Below are positions 37,743 through 62,410 of a stretch of 64,000 nucleotides of DNA, one piece after another (the first letter of the stretch is position 1; every line of letters starts with the position of its first letter). Origin of the DNA: Pelecanus crispus (lineage: Eukaryota; Chordata; Aves; Pelecaniformes; Pelecanidae); assembly GCF_030463565.1 (NCBI RefSeq), contig NC_134649.1:32699044-32763043 (forward strand), written 5' to 3'. Under the pieces are notes generated by a model. That model ran no database searches and was not told the DNA's origin. It saw nothing but the letters and a program-made list of their open reading frames with translations. The position numbers and the translations under genes were made by a program.

Positions 37743-38763
37743 TCAGTGCTGGCTCCGCTTGCGGTACAGGTAAGCGTTGCTCACCTGGTTCATGATAACC
37801 AAGCTGGTGAGAAGGGGACACAGCATGGCGAGGTACCAGGAGACGCTGGTCACCGAGGTGGTGAACCACAGGGAGCACATGCCCAGCATCAGGCTGGCAC
37901 AGCCCAGCAGGTAGCCCACCAACCCTGAGGTTGCGTGGTACAGCTTGAGCTTGGCCAGCGTCCAGTTCTTCATCAGCTTGGGGTAGAGCAGGAGCACCCC
38001 CCCTGTGCACTGCCCGCTGGCGTACAGCACGGTCAGCAGCCCCGTCAGGCCATGCCAGGTCACGAAGTGGGCCTTGCCGTTCAGGTGCTTGTTGTAGGTG
38101 ATGATGCCCAGCCCCAGGAGGGCACAGAGGAGGGCGAGCAGCTGGAGGGCCCAGTGCACCCACACTTTGACTTTGCGGGAGAAGGAGCGGAGCAGCGAGG
38201 TCTCCGGGGAGAAGATCAGCAGGGCTTCCGTCATCAGGAACGAGAACTGGGAGACAGAGGGCAGGGGGATTGGCACCGGCTGTCCCCACCCCTCCGCCAC
38301 GGCCGGGGGCAGAACCGGCAGCGGGTCCGGTCTCCCGGGGCTCAGCCTCCCACCACCCACGGAAAGCAGAGGGGCTTTCTCCTCTGCGCCGGGCGCTCTC
38401 CGCCAGCAGGGCCCCTTCCTCTCCCCGAGGGAGGTGCCCGTGGCAGGGGTGCAGCCAGGGGGGCGGCAAGGGCAGGTGGGGGGCGGCGGGACTTACCGCG
38501 AGGGCCATGAGCAGCGGGTGCCAGGAGAAGAGGCCTGCAAGGGAAGGGCAGGCACTGAGGTGAGCTGAGGAGAGGCCCGGCCCGCCCCGCCCCGCCCCGG
38601 CCCCGACCCCGGCCCCGGCCCCGCCCCGGCACTCACTGGATCCGGGCCGCGCCAGCACGGCCACGGCGGTGGGGAAGCCCAGCGCCACGAGGTGGGCGGC
38701 GGCGCCGGCGGCGGCGCGCAATGAGCGGTACAGCCGGGACTCGGTCTCGGCCGTCAGGGCCAT
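37743..38763 (-). CDS. CYB561D2: Cytochrome b561 domain-containing protein 2 (transmembrane reductase)
   Basis: Three minus-strand exons, 38763-38637, 38534-38497 and 38246-37743, in frame, giving 222 residues, equal to the human length by memory. The family is a six-helix membrane protein with two haem b groups that passes electrons from cytosolic ascorbate to a lumenal acceptor. Conserved His candidates for haem: SWHPLLM (exon 2), [18 protein letters not shown] and [14 protein letters not shown] (exon 3). The N-terminus [15 protein letters not shown] and C-terminus [11 protein letters not shown] match the family closely. The start ATG has a strong context (GCCGCCATGG on -). Head-to-head with NPRL2. 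Confidence 0.97.
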
Positions 38764-42988
<4,225 letters not shown>

Positions 42989-43118
42989 CGGCGGCGGTGG
43001 CCGCCGGGCCAGCCGGGGTCCGCACCGGGGCCGTGTCCCCCCACGCTTTCCGCCACGCGTGCCCCGGGTGTGTCCCCGGAGCCCGGTACGCCCCGCTGGC
43101 CGCTGTCAGTCCTCCGCG

Positions 43119-43133
43119 CCGGCAGGGGGCGGC
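43119..43133 (+). promoter_or_regulatory. CTCF-like motif
   Basis: CCGGCAGGGGGCGGC fits the CTCF core CCASYAGRKGGCRSY at 14 of 15 positions. Occupancy is inference. Confidence 0.45.
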
Positions 43134-43155
43134 AGAGGCGCCGGCAGCGCCCCCC

Positions 43156-43169
43156 GTTGCCGTAGCGAC
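43156..43169 (+). promoter_or_regulatory. ZMYND10: RFX X-box in ZMYND10 promoter
   Basis: GTTGCCGTAGCGAC resembles the X-box GTTGCC-N2-(A/G)GCAAC with one mismatch in the right half-site. It ends 12 bp before the ZMYND10 ATG. RFX factors with FOXJ1 control motile-cilia genes, which suits this gene. Confidence 0.5.
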
Positions 43170-43180
43170 GCGCCGCCGCC

Positions 43181-53867
<10,687 letters not shown>

Positions 53868-54045
53868 GAGAAGCGGTGACTGGCATCTGGCCCATGGCTC
53901 AGCAAGGCAGAGGTTCCCCCTGCGTGCAGCCCAGCAACTGGGGAGGAGAAGTTGGCAAAGGCCCCTTCTCCCTGCTCCCAGCTCTGGACAGCACTGGCCA
54001 GGCTCGTCCTCTCCTCTCCCACCTCCCTGCCACACATCTTTCTCC

Positions 54046-54051
54046 AATAAA
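54046..54051 (+). terminator. ZMYND10: Poly(A) signal of ZMYND10
   Basis: AATAAA in CCAATAAAACTCC, about 180 bp after the stop codon, followed by a T-rich stretch near 54086. Confidence 0.85.
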
Positions 54052-54069
54052 ACTCCTTGTGCACCCCAC

Positions 54070-55211
54070 TGCTGCTTGGCTCCTGCTTTTTTTCTCCTAG
54101 CTGAAGATGCTAAACTGCTTCCTCCCCTCCCTTGCACCTAAGGGGAAGGGGGGGGGGTGTGTGTCCTTTTTCCCCCTCTGCAACAACAGAAATCTCAGAG
54201 AACCCGAAAAAAGGGTTGATAACGTTGTGGTTACCAGGACCAAGCCCTCTATGGCCGAGGCACATGAGCCACGGGAGGGAGGGGGTGAGAAGGCCTCCAT
54301 GCTGCCTCTTATCTTTTGGCCGCCGTCGCTAGGGCAGCGAGGGGAGGCAGAGGATGTGGTTAGCATGAGCACCTCGCTGTGAGAAAGCAGATGAGTTTCT
54401 CGGGTATTCATCATCTGCCATCTCCCAAAGACGATTCTTCCCCCCCCTCTCTTCTCGGTCGCTGTGACGTTAGCACCGAGGGCTTGGCCCATTGCCCACC
54501 AGCATCTCTCTGCAGGCTTTCGTGGTGACCGGCTGGCTGTGCCTTGGGGTCAATCGCCACCTCGCCCTGGCCAGCAGCCACAGCCGATGGGCTGGAGTCT
54601 TTGAGCACGGCTGGGAAAGGTTGCCAGTGCCGGCGCTGCCGTGCGTCTCCTGTTCTGATAGGGTGCCTGAGACCCCCCCACATGCACCCCAAAATAGGCT
54701 TTGCACCAGCGCTGCTGCTGCAGGAGCCACGACAGCGGGCAGGGAACCATCTTGGTCTGGATGCAGCCCCTGCCGAGCAGCCCGGGTTTACTCCTCGCCC
54801 CAAGCCCGGGCTGCTCGGCAGGGGCTGCATCCAGACGGAGCGTGGAGGCTCTCCGGGAGAACTTTGGCTGCTTCTCGCCCGCTGCCAGAAACTGAGGCAC
54901 GGAGCGATGCTTGCCCCGGTCCTGGGAGAGGTGGCGGAGAGAGCAGGGCTGCCGGAGCAGGGCCTCCCTTCCCCGGCGGCTGTTCTGGGAGCCTCATCCC
55001 CGCCTCCAGCCCGCCCCGCCGGGCTTCCCGGGACCGGGGGCGGCGGTCGGGACCCCGGGGCGCTGCGCGGCTCCCCCCCCCCCCCCCCCGCTCCTGCCTC
55101 AGTTTCCCCCGCTGTGCCCGGACGGGGCGGCCCCTCCCGGTCCCCGCCCCGGCCCCATCCCCGGTGCCGGCCCCCGCCCCGCCGCCGCGCAGCGCCCGGG
55201 GCCGCCGGGCC
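54070..55211 (+). promoter_or_regulatory. RASSF1: ZMYND10-RASSF1 intergenic region; CpG-island promoter of RASSF1A at its right end
   Basis: The left part (54070-54750) has no gene. A perfect 32-bp inverted repeat is at 54755-54836. From about 54900 CpG density climbs and stays high through the first exon, with a C17 run at 55073-55089. In mammals the RASSF1A promoter is a CpG island known for tumour hypermethylation; the island character is visible here, and its methylation is unknown. Confidence 0.6.
54755..54836. repeat. Perfect 32-bp inverted repeat with 18-bp spacer
   Basis: Left arm 54755-54786 begins GTCTGGATGCAG and ends CAGCCCGGG. Right arm 54805-54836 is its exact reverse complement, beginning CCCGGGCTG and ending CATCCAGAC. 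The spacer is 54787-54804. The arms are GC-rich and could form a stable hairpin or cruciform. Confidence 0.95.
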
Positions 55212-58200
55212 ATGGAGCTCATCGAGCTGCAGGAGCTGCAGCCGGAGCCGCGGCCGGGCCGGGGCCGCCTGGAGCGGACCAACGCGTTGCGCATCAGCCC
55301 GGCCCGCCGGCCCGGCCCCGGCCCCGGCCCCGGAGCGCACCCCGACCCGCGGCTGACGGCGGCACCGGGCACCGGGCACCGCTTCGAGCCGCGGCGCCGC
55401 GGGCTCCACACCTGGTGCGACCTCTGCGGGGACTTCGTCTGGGGCGGCGGCAGGAAGAGCCTCCAGTGCCGCCGTGAGTACCGCGCCCCGCGCCTCCCGC
55501 CACCGGGCACCCCCACCGGGTACCGGGCCATCCCGCCACCGAGAACCCCCACCGGGCATCCCGCCACCGGGCACCCCCACCGGGCACCGGGCCATCCCGC
55601 CACCGAGAACCCCCACCGGGCATCCCGCCACCGGGCACCCCCACCGGGCACCGGGCATCCTGCCACCGAGAACCCCCACGGGGCACAGGGCATCCCGCTA
55701 CCGGGCACTCCCACCGGGTACCGGGCGTCCTGGTAGTGGGCATCCCTACTGGACACCGGGTGTCCCACGACCGGGCACGGGTATCCCAGCACCAGGCACC
55801 CACACCAGGCGCTGAGCATCCTGATACTGGGCACCCCCACCGGGCATGGGCATCCTGGTACCGGGCACACACACCAGGCAGCGGGCGTCCTGATACTGGG
55901 CACCCCCACCAGATACCGCACATCCCAGTACTGGGCACCCACACTGGGCACGGGCATCCCAGCACTGGGCACCCACAGCAGGCACTGAGCGTCCCGGTAC
56001 TGGGCACCCACACTGGGCACGGGCATCCCAGCACTGGGCACCCACAGCAGGCACTGAGCGTCCCGGTACTGGGCACCCACACTGGGCACAGGCATCCCAG
56101 CACTGATTACCCCCACCAGGCATCAGGCATCCTGGTAGTGGGCACCCCCACTGAGTACTGGGCATCCCTGCACCGGGCCTCTGGGCACCAGACACCCGCA
56201 CCAGGCACCGGACATGCTGGTACCCAGTACCCCCACCAGGGACCAGGCATCCTGATTCCAGGCACTGGGCCCTGTGCATCCCAGTACCGGGCACTGAGCA
56301 TCCCAGCCATCGGGCACCACACTGGCCAGCCCAGGCAGGGAGCGTGGGCACCGCGGTACAGGCCGGCAGCGTGGCACAGCACCGTGTCCCATGTGGGTCC
56401 TGCCCCCTGGGCCCCTGGCACTGGCACAGCATGGGCGGGCAGCCGGCACCCGGCACCAGTACTGGCACCAGGCACCAGTCCTTGCCCCGCTGGGCACCAG
56501 TACCCTCCCCAGCACAGCTGCTGACCCTGGCACCCAGCACCATGGTGGTGACACCGGTCCTGTCCCTGTCCCCAGACTGCAGCTTCACCTGCCACTACCG
56601 GTGCCGGGCCCTGGTGCGGCTGGACTGCAGTGGCCCCCCGGGCGCTGGCGATGAGGACGATGGCACCGAGCAGGCGCTGGAGAAGGACACCAACGTGGTA
56701 GGGCCCGGCCCGTGTCTGCGAGGGAGGGCGCGAGTGGGGGGTGGCCAGCCTGGGGGCTGCTGGGGCTGGGGGTGGCTGTGCTGGGCTGTGCCATGCTGTG
56801 CCGTGTGAGGCCATGTCATGTCATGCCATGCTGTGCCACACTGTACCAGGCCATGCTGTGCCATGCTGTGACAGGCTACGCCATGCTGGGCTGTGTTGAG
56901 TTGTGCTGGGCTTTGCGGTGCCATGCCGGGTTGTGCCATGCCGGGCTGGGCTTTGCTGTGCCAGGCTGGGCTGTGCCAAGCCGAGCCGGGCTGGCCTGGG
57001 CTGTGCCATGCCGTGCCATGCCATGCCGTGCCACGCTGTGCCACGCCAGGCTATGCCATGCCATGCCGTGCCGTGCCGAGCTGTGCCACGCCAGGCTATG
57101 CCATGCCATGCCGTGCCAGGCCGTGCTGTGCCGTGCCACGCCAGGCTATGCCATGCCATGCCGTGCCGTGCCGGGCCGTGCTGTGCCGAGCCGTGCCACG
57201 CCAGGCTATGCCATGCCATGCTGTGCCGGGCCGTGCTGTGCCGTGCCGTGCCGTGCCACGCCAAGCTATGCCATGCCATGCCATGCCGTGCCGAGCCGTG
57301 CCACGCCAGGCTATGCCATGCCATGCCGTGCCGGGCCGTGCCGTGCCGTGCCACGCCAGGCTATGCCGTGCCGTGCCGTGCCGTGCCCAGGCTGTGCTGC
57401 CCCGCGCCGTGCCGTGCCCAGGCCGCGCTCGCCGGGCAGGGCCGGGCCGGGCCGGGCCGGGCCGGGGCACGGGCGGGTCCGGGCGGGCGGCGCCGGGCGC
57501 GGGTGAAGTCACCGCCGGAAACGGGGCCGCGCCGCGCCGCCCCCGGCCCGCGTCAGCCCCAGGCCGGGGCGGGGCGGGGCCGGGGCCGGGAGCGGGAGCG
57601 GGGCCGGGGCGGGGACCGCAATCGCGCTGAGCCGAGCCGGGACCGGGAGAGGGACCGCGATAGGCACCGGGCGGAGCCGAGCCGGGACCGGGCTGAGCCG
57701 AACCGGGACAGGACCGCGATAGGGACCGGGCTGAGCCGAGCCGAGCCGGGGCCGGGACAGGGACCGCGATAGGCACCGGGCGGAGCTGAGCCGCGGCAAG
57801 GACCGGGATTGTGCTGAGCCCAGCCGGGATAGGGACCGGGACTGGGCGGAGCCGAGCCGGGACCGGGAGCGGGCTGAGCCGAGCCGGGACCGGGAGCGGG
57901 CTGAGCCGAGCCGGGACAAGGGCCGGGCTGAGCCGAGCCGGGACCGGGAGCGGGCTGAGCCGAGCCGGGAGCGGGCTGAGCCGGGCCCCAGCCCGGGGGC
58001 CGGCCGTGCTGGCGCGGGGCCGGGTGTGCCCGTGTGCCCGCGGGGCCGCGGGGCGGGCGGGCCGGGCCGTGGCTGCCGCCGTGGCCGTGCCCGTGGCCGG
58101 GGCGGGGGGCGGCGGGGCCGGGGGCTGCGGGGCGGCGGCGGCGCTGGCGCTGCGGCGGGGCGGCGCGGGGGGCACGGGGGGCAGCACGGCCAGCAGCGGC

Positions 58201-61200
58201 TACTGCAGCCAGGAGGACTCCGACTCCGAGCCCGAGCTCTTCTACACCGCCCGCACCTCCCTCGGCCGCCGCCCGCGCCGCCGCCAGGTCGGTTCCCGGG
58301 CAGCCCGCCGTGACGTCACGGGGGGACGGGGTGACGTCAGCCGGGGGAGCGTGCCCCCCGGGGGCTGGGTGCTGGGTAGCGGGCGAGGGTGGACGCGGTG
58401 CGGGGGCAGTTGTTGCCCCGCCGTGGGGAAGCCGTGGGCTGAGCGCGGTCCTGCCGTGGGGCAGGTGTGGGGTGAGCGTGGTCTTGCTGTGGGGGCAGGA
58501 GTGGGGCTGAGCGTGGGCCTGCTGTGGGGTGAGCGTGGGGATGAGCATGGCCCTGCTGTGAGGCCAGCGTGGGGGTGAGCATGGCCTTGCTATGGGGCAA
58601 GTGTGGGGGCAAGCATGGCCGTGCTGTGGGGCAGGGTGGCCCTGTCCGGTTGGACATGGCACTGTGGGGCAAGCGAGGCACAGGGGGGTAAGTGGGGCTT
58701 TGCCGCCTGGCACGCCTGCCCCATGGCCTGCGGGGGCTGCAGCCGCTCCCGGAGGGCGCGAAGGACGGTGCCTGGGGTGCGCTGGGGTGAGCTGCCCCCA
58801 GGCAGCCCCACAGCTGTCCCCATCCCGCGGGGACCCTAGCAGGGTCTGGCAGTGCCTGCATGCCATGGGGTGGCTGTGGGGGCCGGGAGCCCAGGGTGCT
58901 CCCCAGCCCCACGTAGCCGTGGGGACACGTGCACCTCTGCGCGGCGGCTCCACTGCCCCACGTAAATAGTCATTAGCGGGAGTCGGGGGTGGGGACGCCA
59001 AACTAGGACGCCTGGGTCCCCCCTGTGCGGGGCCGGCGCTTTGAAGTGGGTGCCGGCGGCATGGGCGGGTTGCACCCCCAGCCTGGCCCTGCCCTCCTGC
59101 CCTGAATCCCTGGGAGTCCCTGTGGGTGCCCAGCCTGCCCTGCTGCCCCGGTGCTGGGCTGGCGGCTGCCGGCACTCTGCCTCGGGGACACCTCCCTGAT
59201 CTGGGGTGCCGGGAGGGGACGCCTGGCCCTGGGGTGTCTTCGCAGCGGGTTCACCCATCCCTGTGGCCCTGGGGATGGGGACAAGGGCTGGGGGGGGTGG
59301 CTGGTGGCCATGCCAGTGTCCCTGGAGCAGGGCTGGGGCCGTGGTGAGCTCAGCTGTGCTCACCCAGCACGGCCCAGCTCAGCGCCAGCCAGGCTGATGC
59401 AACCCCGCGCAACCACCCACGCGTGTGTCAGCCGGTGTTTTGGGGCGGGCTGGGGGGCGGTGGGACACCGGGGCGGGCGGAGGGGTCCCCCCCAGCCACG
59501 GTGCTGCTCAGCCCAGCCGCTGTCGCGCAGGATGAGCCCAGCGAGTGGGAGAAGGCAGAGCTGGACCAGGCGCAGGTGGAGCAGCGGATCAAGGAGTACA
59601 ACAGCCAGATCAACAGCAACCTCTTCATGAGCCTGGTATGGGGCCGGCGCGGGGCCGGGGGTGGTCGCGGTGCCCTGCCCTGCCCCCACTCACACCCCCC
59701 ACCCGGTGTCTCGCAGAACAAGGACGGCTCCTACACCGGCTTCATCAAGGTGCAGCTGAAGCTGGTGCGCCCCGTCTCGGTGCCGGCCACCAAGCGGGTC
59801 CCCTGCCTGCAGGCGGGGCGGCAGGGGCCACGCACCCAGGGGGTGAAGCGCCGCACGTCCTTCTACCTGCCCAAGGGGACCGTCAAGCACCTGCACATCC
59901 TCTCGCACACCCGCGCCAGCGAGGTCATCGACGCGCTCCTCCGCAAGTTCACTGTCATCGACAACCCCCGCAAGTTCGCCCTCTTTGAGAGGTCTGAGAA
60001 GGATGACCAAGGTAGTGCCCCGGGGTGGCCCTGTCCCTGTAGTGGTGGCCATGTCCCATGGTGGCAGCATCCCCATGGCAGTGGTTGTCCCCCATGGTGG
60101 TGGTGCCCCCATGGTAGCGGTGTCCCCCACGGTGGCAGCACCCTTGTGGCAGTTGTGTCTGACTTGGCGGTGGTGTCCTCCCTGGCAGCGGTGTCCCCAT
60201 AGTGGCAGCTTCCCCTGGGCAGCAGCACCCCCATGGTGGCAGCATCCCTGTTGCTGTGGTATCCCCCTTGGTGGCAGTGTCCCCAGTGGCTGTGGGGGTG
60301 TCCCCCATGGCAGCAGGGTCCCCTGTGGCAGCAATGTCCCCCAAGGTGATGTCTCCATAATGGCAGCATCCCTGTGGCAGCAGCATCCATGTGGTGGCAG
60401 CATCCCTGTAGCAGCAGTGTCCCCTGTGGCAGTGGTGTCCCCATAGTGGCAGCATCCCCATAGCAGTGGCATTCCCCTTGGGTGGCAGTGTCCCCCATCA
60501 CCGTGGGCATGTTCCCCATGGCAGCAGTGTCCCTTGTGGCAGCGATGTCCCCATAGTGGCAGCATCCCCGTGGTGGCGGCATCCCCGTAGCAGCAGTATC
60601 CCTTGTGGCAGCGATGTCCCCATAGTGGCAGCATCCCTGTGGTGGTGGCATCCCCGTAGCAGCAGTGTCCCTTGTGGCAGTGATGTCCCCATAGTGGCAG
60701 CATCCCCGTAGCAGCAGTGTCCCTTGTGGCAGCGATGTCCCCATAGTGGCAGCATCCCCGTGGTGGCGGCATCCCCGTAGCAGCAGTGTCCCTTGTGGCA
60801 GCGATGTCCCCATAGTGGCAGCATCCCCGTGGTGGCAGCATCCCCGTAGCAGCAGTGTCCCTTGTGGCAGCGATGTCCCCATAGTGGCAGCATCCCTGTG
60901 GTGGTGGCATCCCCGTAGCAGCAGTATCCCTTGTGGCAGCGATGTCCCCATAGTGGCAGCATCCCTGTGGTGGTGGCATCCCCGTAGCAGCAGTGTCCCT
61001 TGTGGCAGTGATGTCCCCATAGTGGCAGCATCCCCGTAGCAGCAGTGTCCCTTGTGGCAGCGATGTCCCCATAGTGGCAGCATCCCCGTGGTGGCGGCAT
61101 CCCCGTAGCAGCAGTATCCCTTGTGGCAGCAATGTCCCCATAGTGGCAGCATCCCCGTGGTGGCAGCATCCCCGTAGCAGCAGTGTCCCTTGTGGCAGCG

Positions 61201-62154
61201 ATGTCCCCATAGTGGCAGCATCCCTGTGGTGGTGGCATCCCCGTAGCAGCAGTGTCCCTTGTGGCAGCGATGTCCCCATAGTGGCAGCATCCCTGTGGTG
61301 GTGGCATCCCCGTAGCAGCAGTGTCCCTTGTGGCAGTGATGTCCCCATAGTGGCAGCATCCCCGTAGCAGCAGTGTCCCTTGTGGCAGCGATGTCCCCAT
61401 AGTGGCAGCATCCCCGTGGTGGCGGCATCCCCGTAGCAGCAGTATCCCTTGTGGCAGCAATGTCCCCATAGTGGCAGCATCCCTGTGGTGGTGGCATCCC
61501 CGTAGCAGCAGTGTCCCTTGTGGCAGCGATGTCCCCATAGTGGCAGCATCCCCGTGGTGGCGGCATCCCCGTAGCAGCAGTATCCCTTGTGGCAGCGATG
61601 TCCCCATAGTGGCAGCATCCCCGTAGCAGCAGTGTCCCTTGTGGCAGCGATGTCCCCATAGTGGCAGCATCCCTGTGGTGGCAGCATCCCCGTAGCAGCA
61701 GTGTCCCTTGTGGCAGTGATGTCCCCATAGTGGCGGTGTCCCTGTGGGGATGTCCCCCCCCGTGACGCACGGCCACCATTGCAGTGTACCTGCGGAAACT
61801 GGCTGACGAGGAGCAGCCCCTGCGGCTGCGGCTGCTGGCCGGCCCCAGTGAGAAGGTGCTCAGCTTCGTCCTGAAGGAGAACGAGACTGGGGAGGTGAAC
61901 GTGAGTGCGGGGACAGGGAGGGGACCGGCACCCGCACCCCCTGGGGGCTGTGGCAGTGGGGGGGAGACGCCACGTCCCCGTTGCGATGGCAGCCCGTGTG
62001 CCTGCAGTGGGACGCCTTCACGCTGCCAGAGCTGCACAATTTCCTGCGCATCCTGCAGCGGGAGGAGGAGGAGCACGTGCGCCAGCTGCGGCACCGCTAT
62101 GCCCGCTGCCGCCAGAAGATGCAGGAGGTGCTGGCCACGCACACGCCGGGGTGA
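55212..62154 (+). CDS. RASSF1: Ras association domain family member 1, RASSF1A-type isoform
   Basis: Six exons: 55212-55473, 56576-56697, 59531-59635, 59717-60011, 61785-61900, 62008-62154; 348 residues (human RASSF1A 340). Family role: scaffold that binds MST1/2 and microtubules and promotes Hippo signalling and apoptosis. Order of parts: N-terminal MELIELQELQPEPR; a C1-type zinc finger, His in GHRFEP then TWCDLCGDF, SLQCRHCSFTCHYRCRAL; a linker starting DEPSEWEKAELDQAQ; a Ras-association domain (KDGSYTGFIKVQLKLVRP to LRLRLLAGPSEK); and a C-terminal SARAH helix (WDAFTLPELHNFLRILQRE onward). The human ATM-target Ser in LSQ is Asp here (LDQ). The ATG matches the human start apart from three missing residues. 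Introns are loaded with tandem arrays. Confidence 0.96.
55495..56330. repeat. Minisatellite in RASSF1 intron 1
   Basis: Repeated words CACCGGGCACCCCCACCGGG, CCGGGCATCCCGCCACC and later TACTGGGCACCCACACTGGG, with unit length about 30-60 bp that drifts along the array. The 55945-56060 part holds a nearly exact 60-bp duplication. Confidence 0.85.
56795..57420. repeat. Pentanucleotide (GTGCC)n satellite-like array with higher-order units
   Basis: Pentamers GTGCC, ATGCC, GGGCC and ACGCC run for about 600 bp. A marker word CCACGCCAGGCTATG recurs at 57041, 57086, 57136, 57196, 57256 (one change), 57301 and 57351: spacings 45, 50, 60, 60, 45 and 50, all multiples of five. Confidence 0.92.
57600..57985. 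repeat. Minisatellite, 27-bp unit at its right end, upstream of the RASSF1C exon
   Basis: Units GAGCCGAGCCGGGACCGGGA plus GCGGGCT repeat almost exactly from about 57850 to 57985. The left part has more varied unit lengths. It ends about 200 bp before the RASSF1C-specific coding segment. Confidence 0.88.
58144..58287 (+). CDS. RASSF1: Alternative first coding exon of RASSF1C type (start uncertain)
   Basis: The segment reads TASSGYCSQEDSDSEPELFY and then TARTSLGRRPRRRQ up to a GTCGGT donor at 58288. It would splice in phase to DEPSEWEK at 59531. Human RASSF1C has TTSSGYCSQEDSDSELEQYF and TARTSLARRPRR at the same place, so identity is firm. The start is not: the only in-frame ATG upstream is at 57811, inside a tandem repeat, about 125 codons before the conserved part. 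In-frame CTG codons at 58144 and 58150 (the first with G at -3 and +4) are possible non-AUG starts. I drew the feature from 58144 as a guess. Confidence 0.7.
58430..58690. repeat. Degenerate minisatellite after the RASSF1C exon
   Basis: Roughly 35-40-bp units of the form GTGAGCGTGGNCCTGCTGTGGGGCA, about six copies, decaying to the right. Confidence 0.75.
60030..61750. repeat. Large minisatellite (69-bp and 52-bp units) in RASSF1 intron
   Basis: The core word CCCTTGTGGCAG occurs about 19 times between 60529 and 61715. The full unit is 69 bp; several copies are 52 bp, lacking a 17-bp segment containing GTGGTGGTGGCATCC. Left of 60500 the same words appear in degenerate form. Copies are nearly identical in the right two-thirds, a sign of recent homogenisation. 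The array nearly fills the intron 60012-61784. Confidence 0.95.
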
Positions 62155-62385
62155 CCACGCCGCCCGCGCCCGTGGCCTGCCAGCGCGCCGGGACCCTTGC
62201 CTGCCGGCGGGTGGGGGCACCGGGGAGGGGGGTGGAGAGGGGTGCCCCAGGACCCACTGGGCCATCGCAGCCCCCATGGGGCTGGCCCAGGGAGTGGGTG
62301 TCCCCGGGGGAGCGAGTGTCTCCAGGGGGTGTGGGTGTCCCCGGGGGAGCGAGTGTCCCTGGGAGGAAGCAGGGCGTCGAGCCCC

Positions 62386-62391
62386 AATAAA
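62386..62391 (+). terminator. RASSF1: Poly(A) signal of RASSF1
   Basis: AATAAA in CCCCAATAAAGGC, about 230 bp after the stop codon. Confidence 0.88.
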
Positions 62392-62410
62392 GGCATCTGG
62401 GTGACGAGGC

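Larger units (their letters stand above)
42989..43180 (+). promoter_or_regulatory. NPRL2-ZMYND10 intergenic gap: NPRL2 3'UTR plus ZMYND10 promoter
   Basis: 192 bp of GC-rich sequence between one stop codon and the next start codon. No AATAAA or ATTAAA is present. It contains a CTCF-like motif and an RFX-type X-box, listed separately. Confidence 0.7.

Noticed and set aside
54411-56116. Minus-strand frames of 422 and 442 codons over the RASSF1 first exon
   Set aside because: Antisense of a CpG island and a proline/glycine-rich minisatellite. The real gene is on the plus strand.
56821-58187. Long open frames on both strands (AWHGMAWH-type and CHAVPCRA-type proteins)
   Set aside because: They come from the GTGCC pentamer array, which lacks stop codons in most frames. 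No start context, splice signals or family match.
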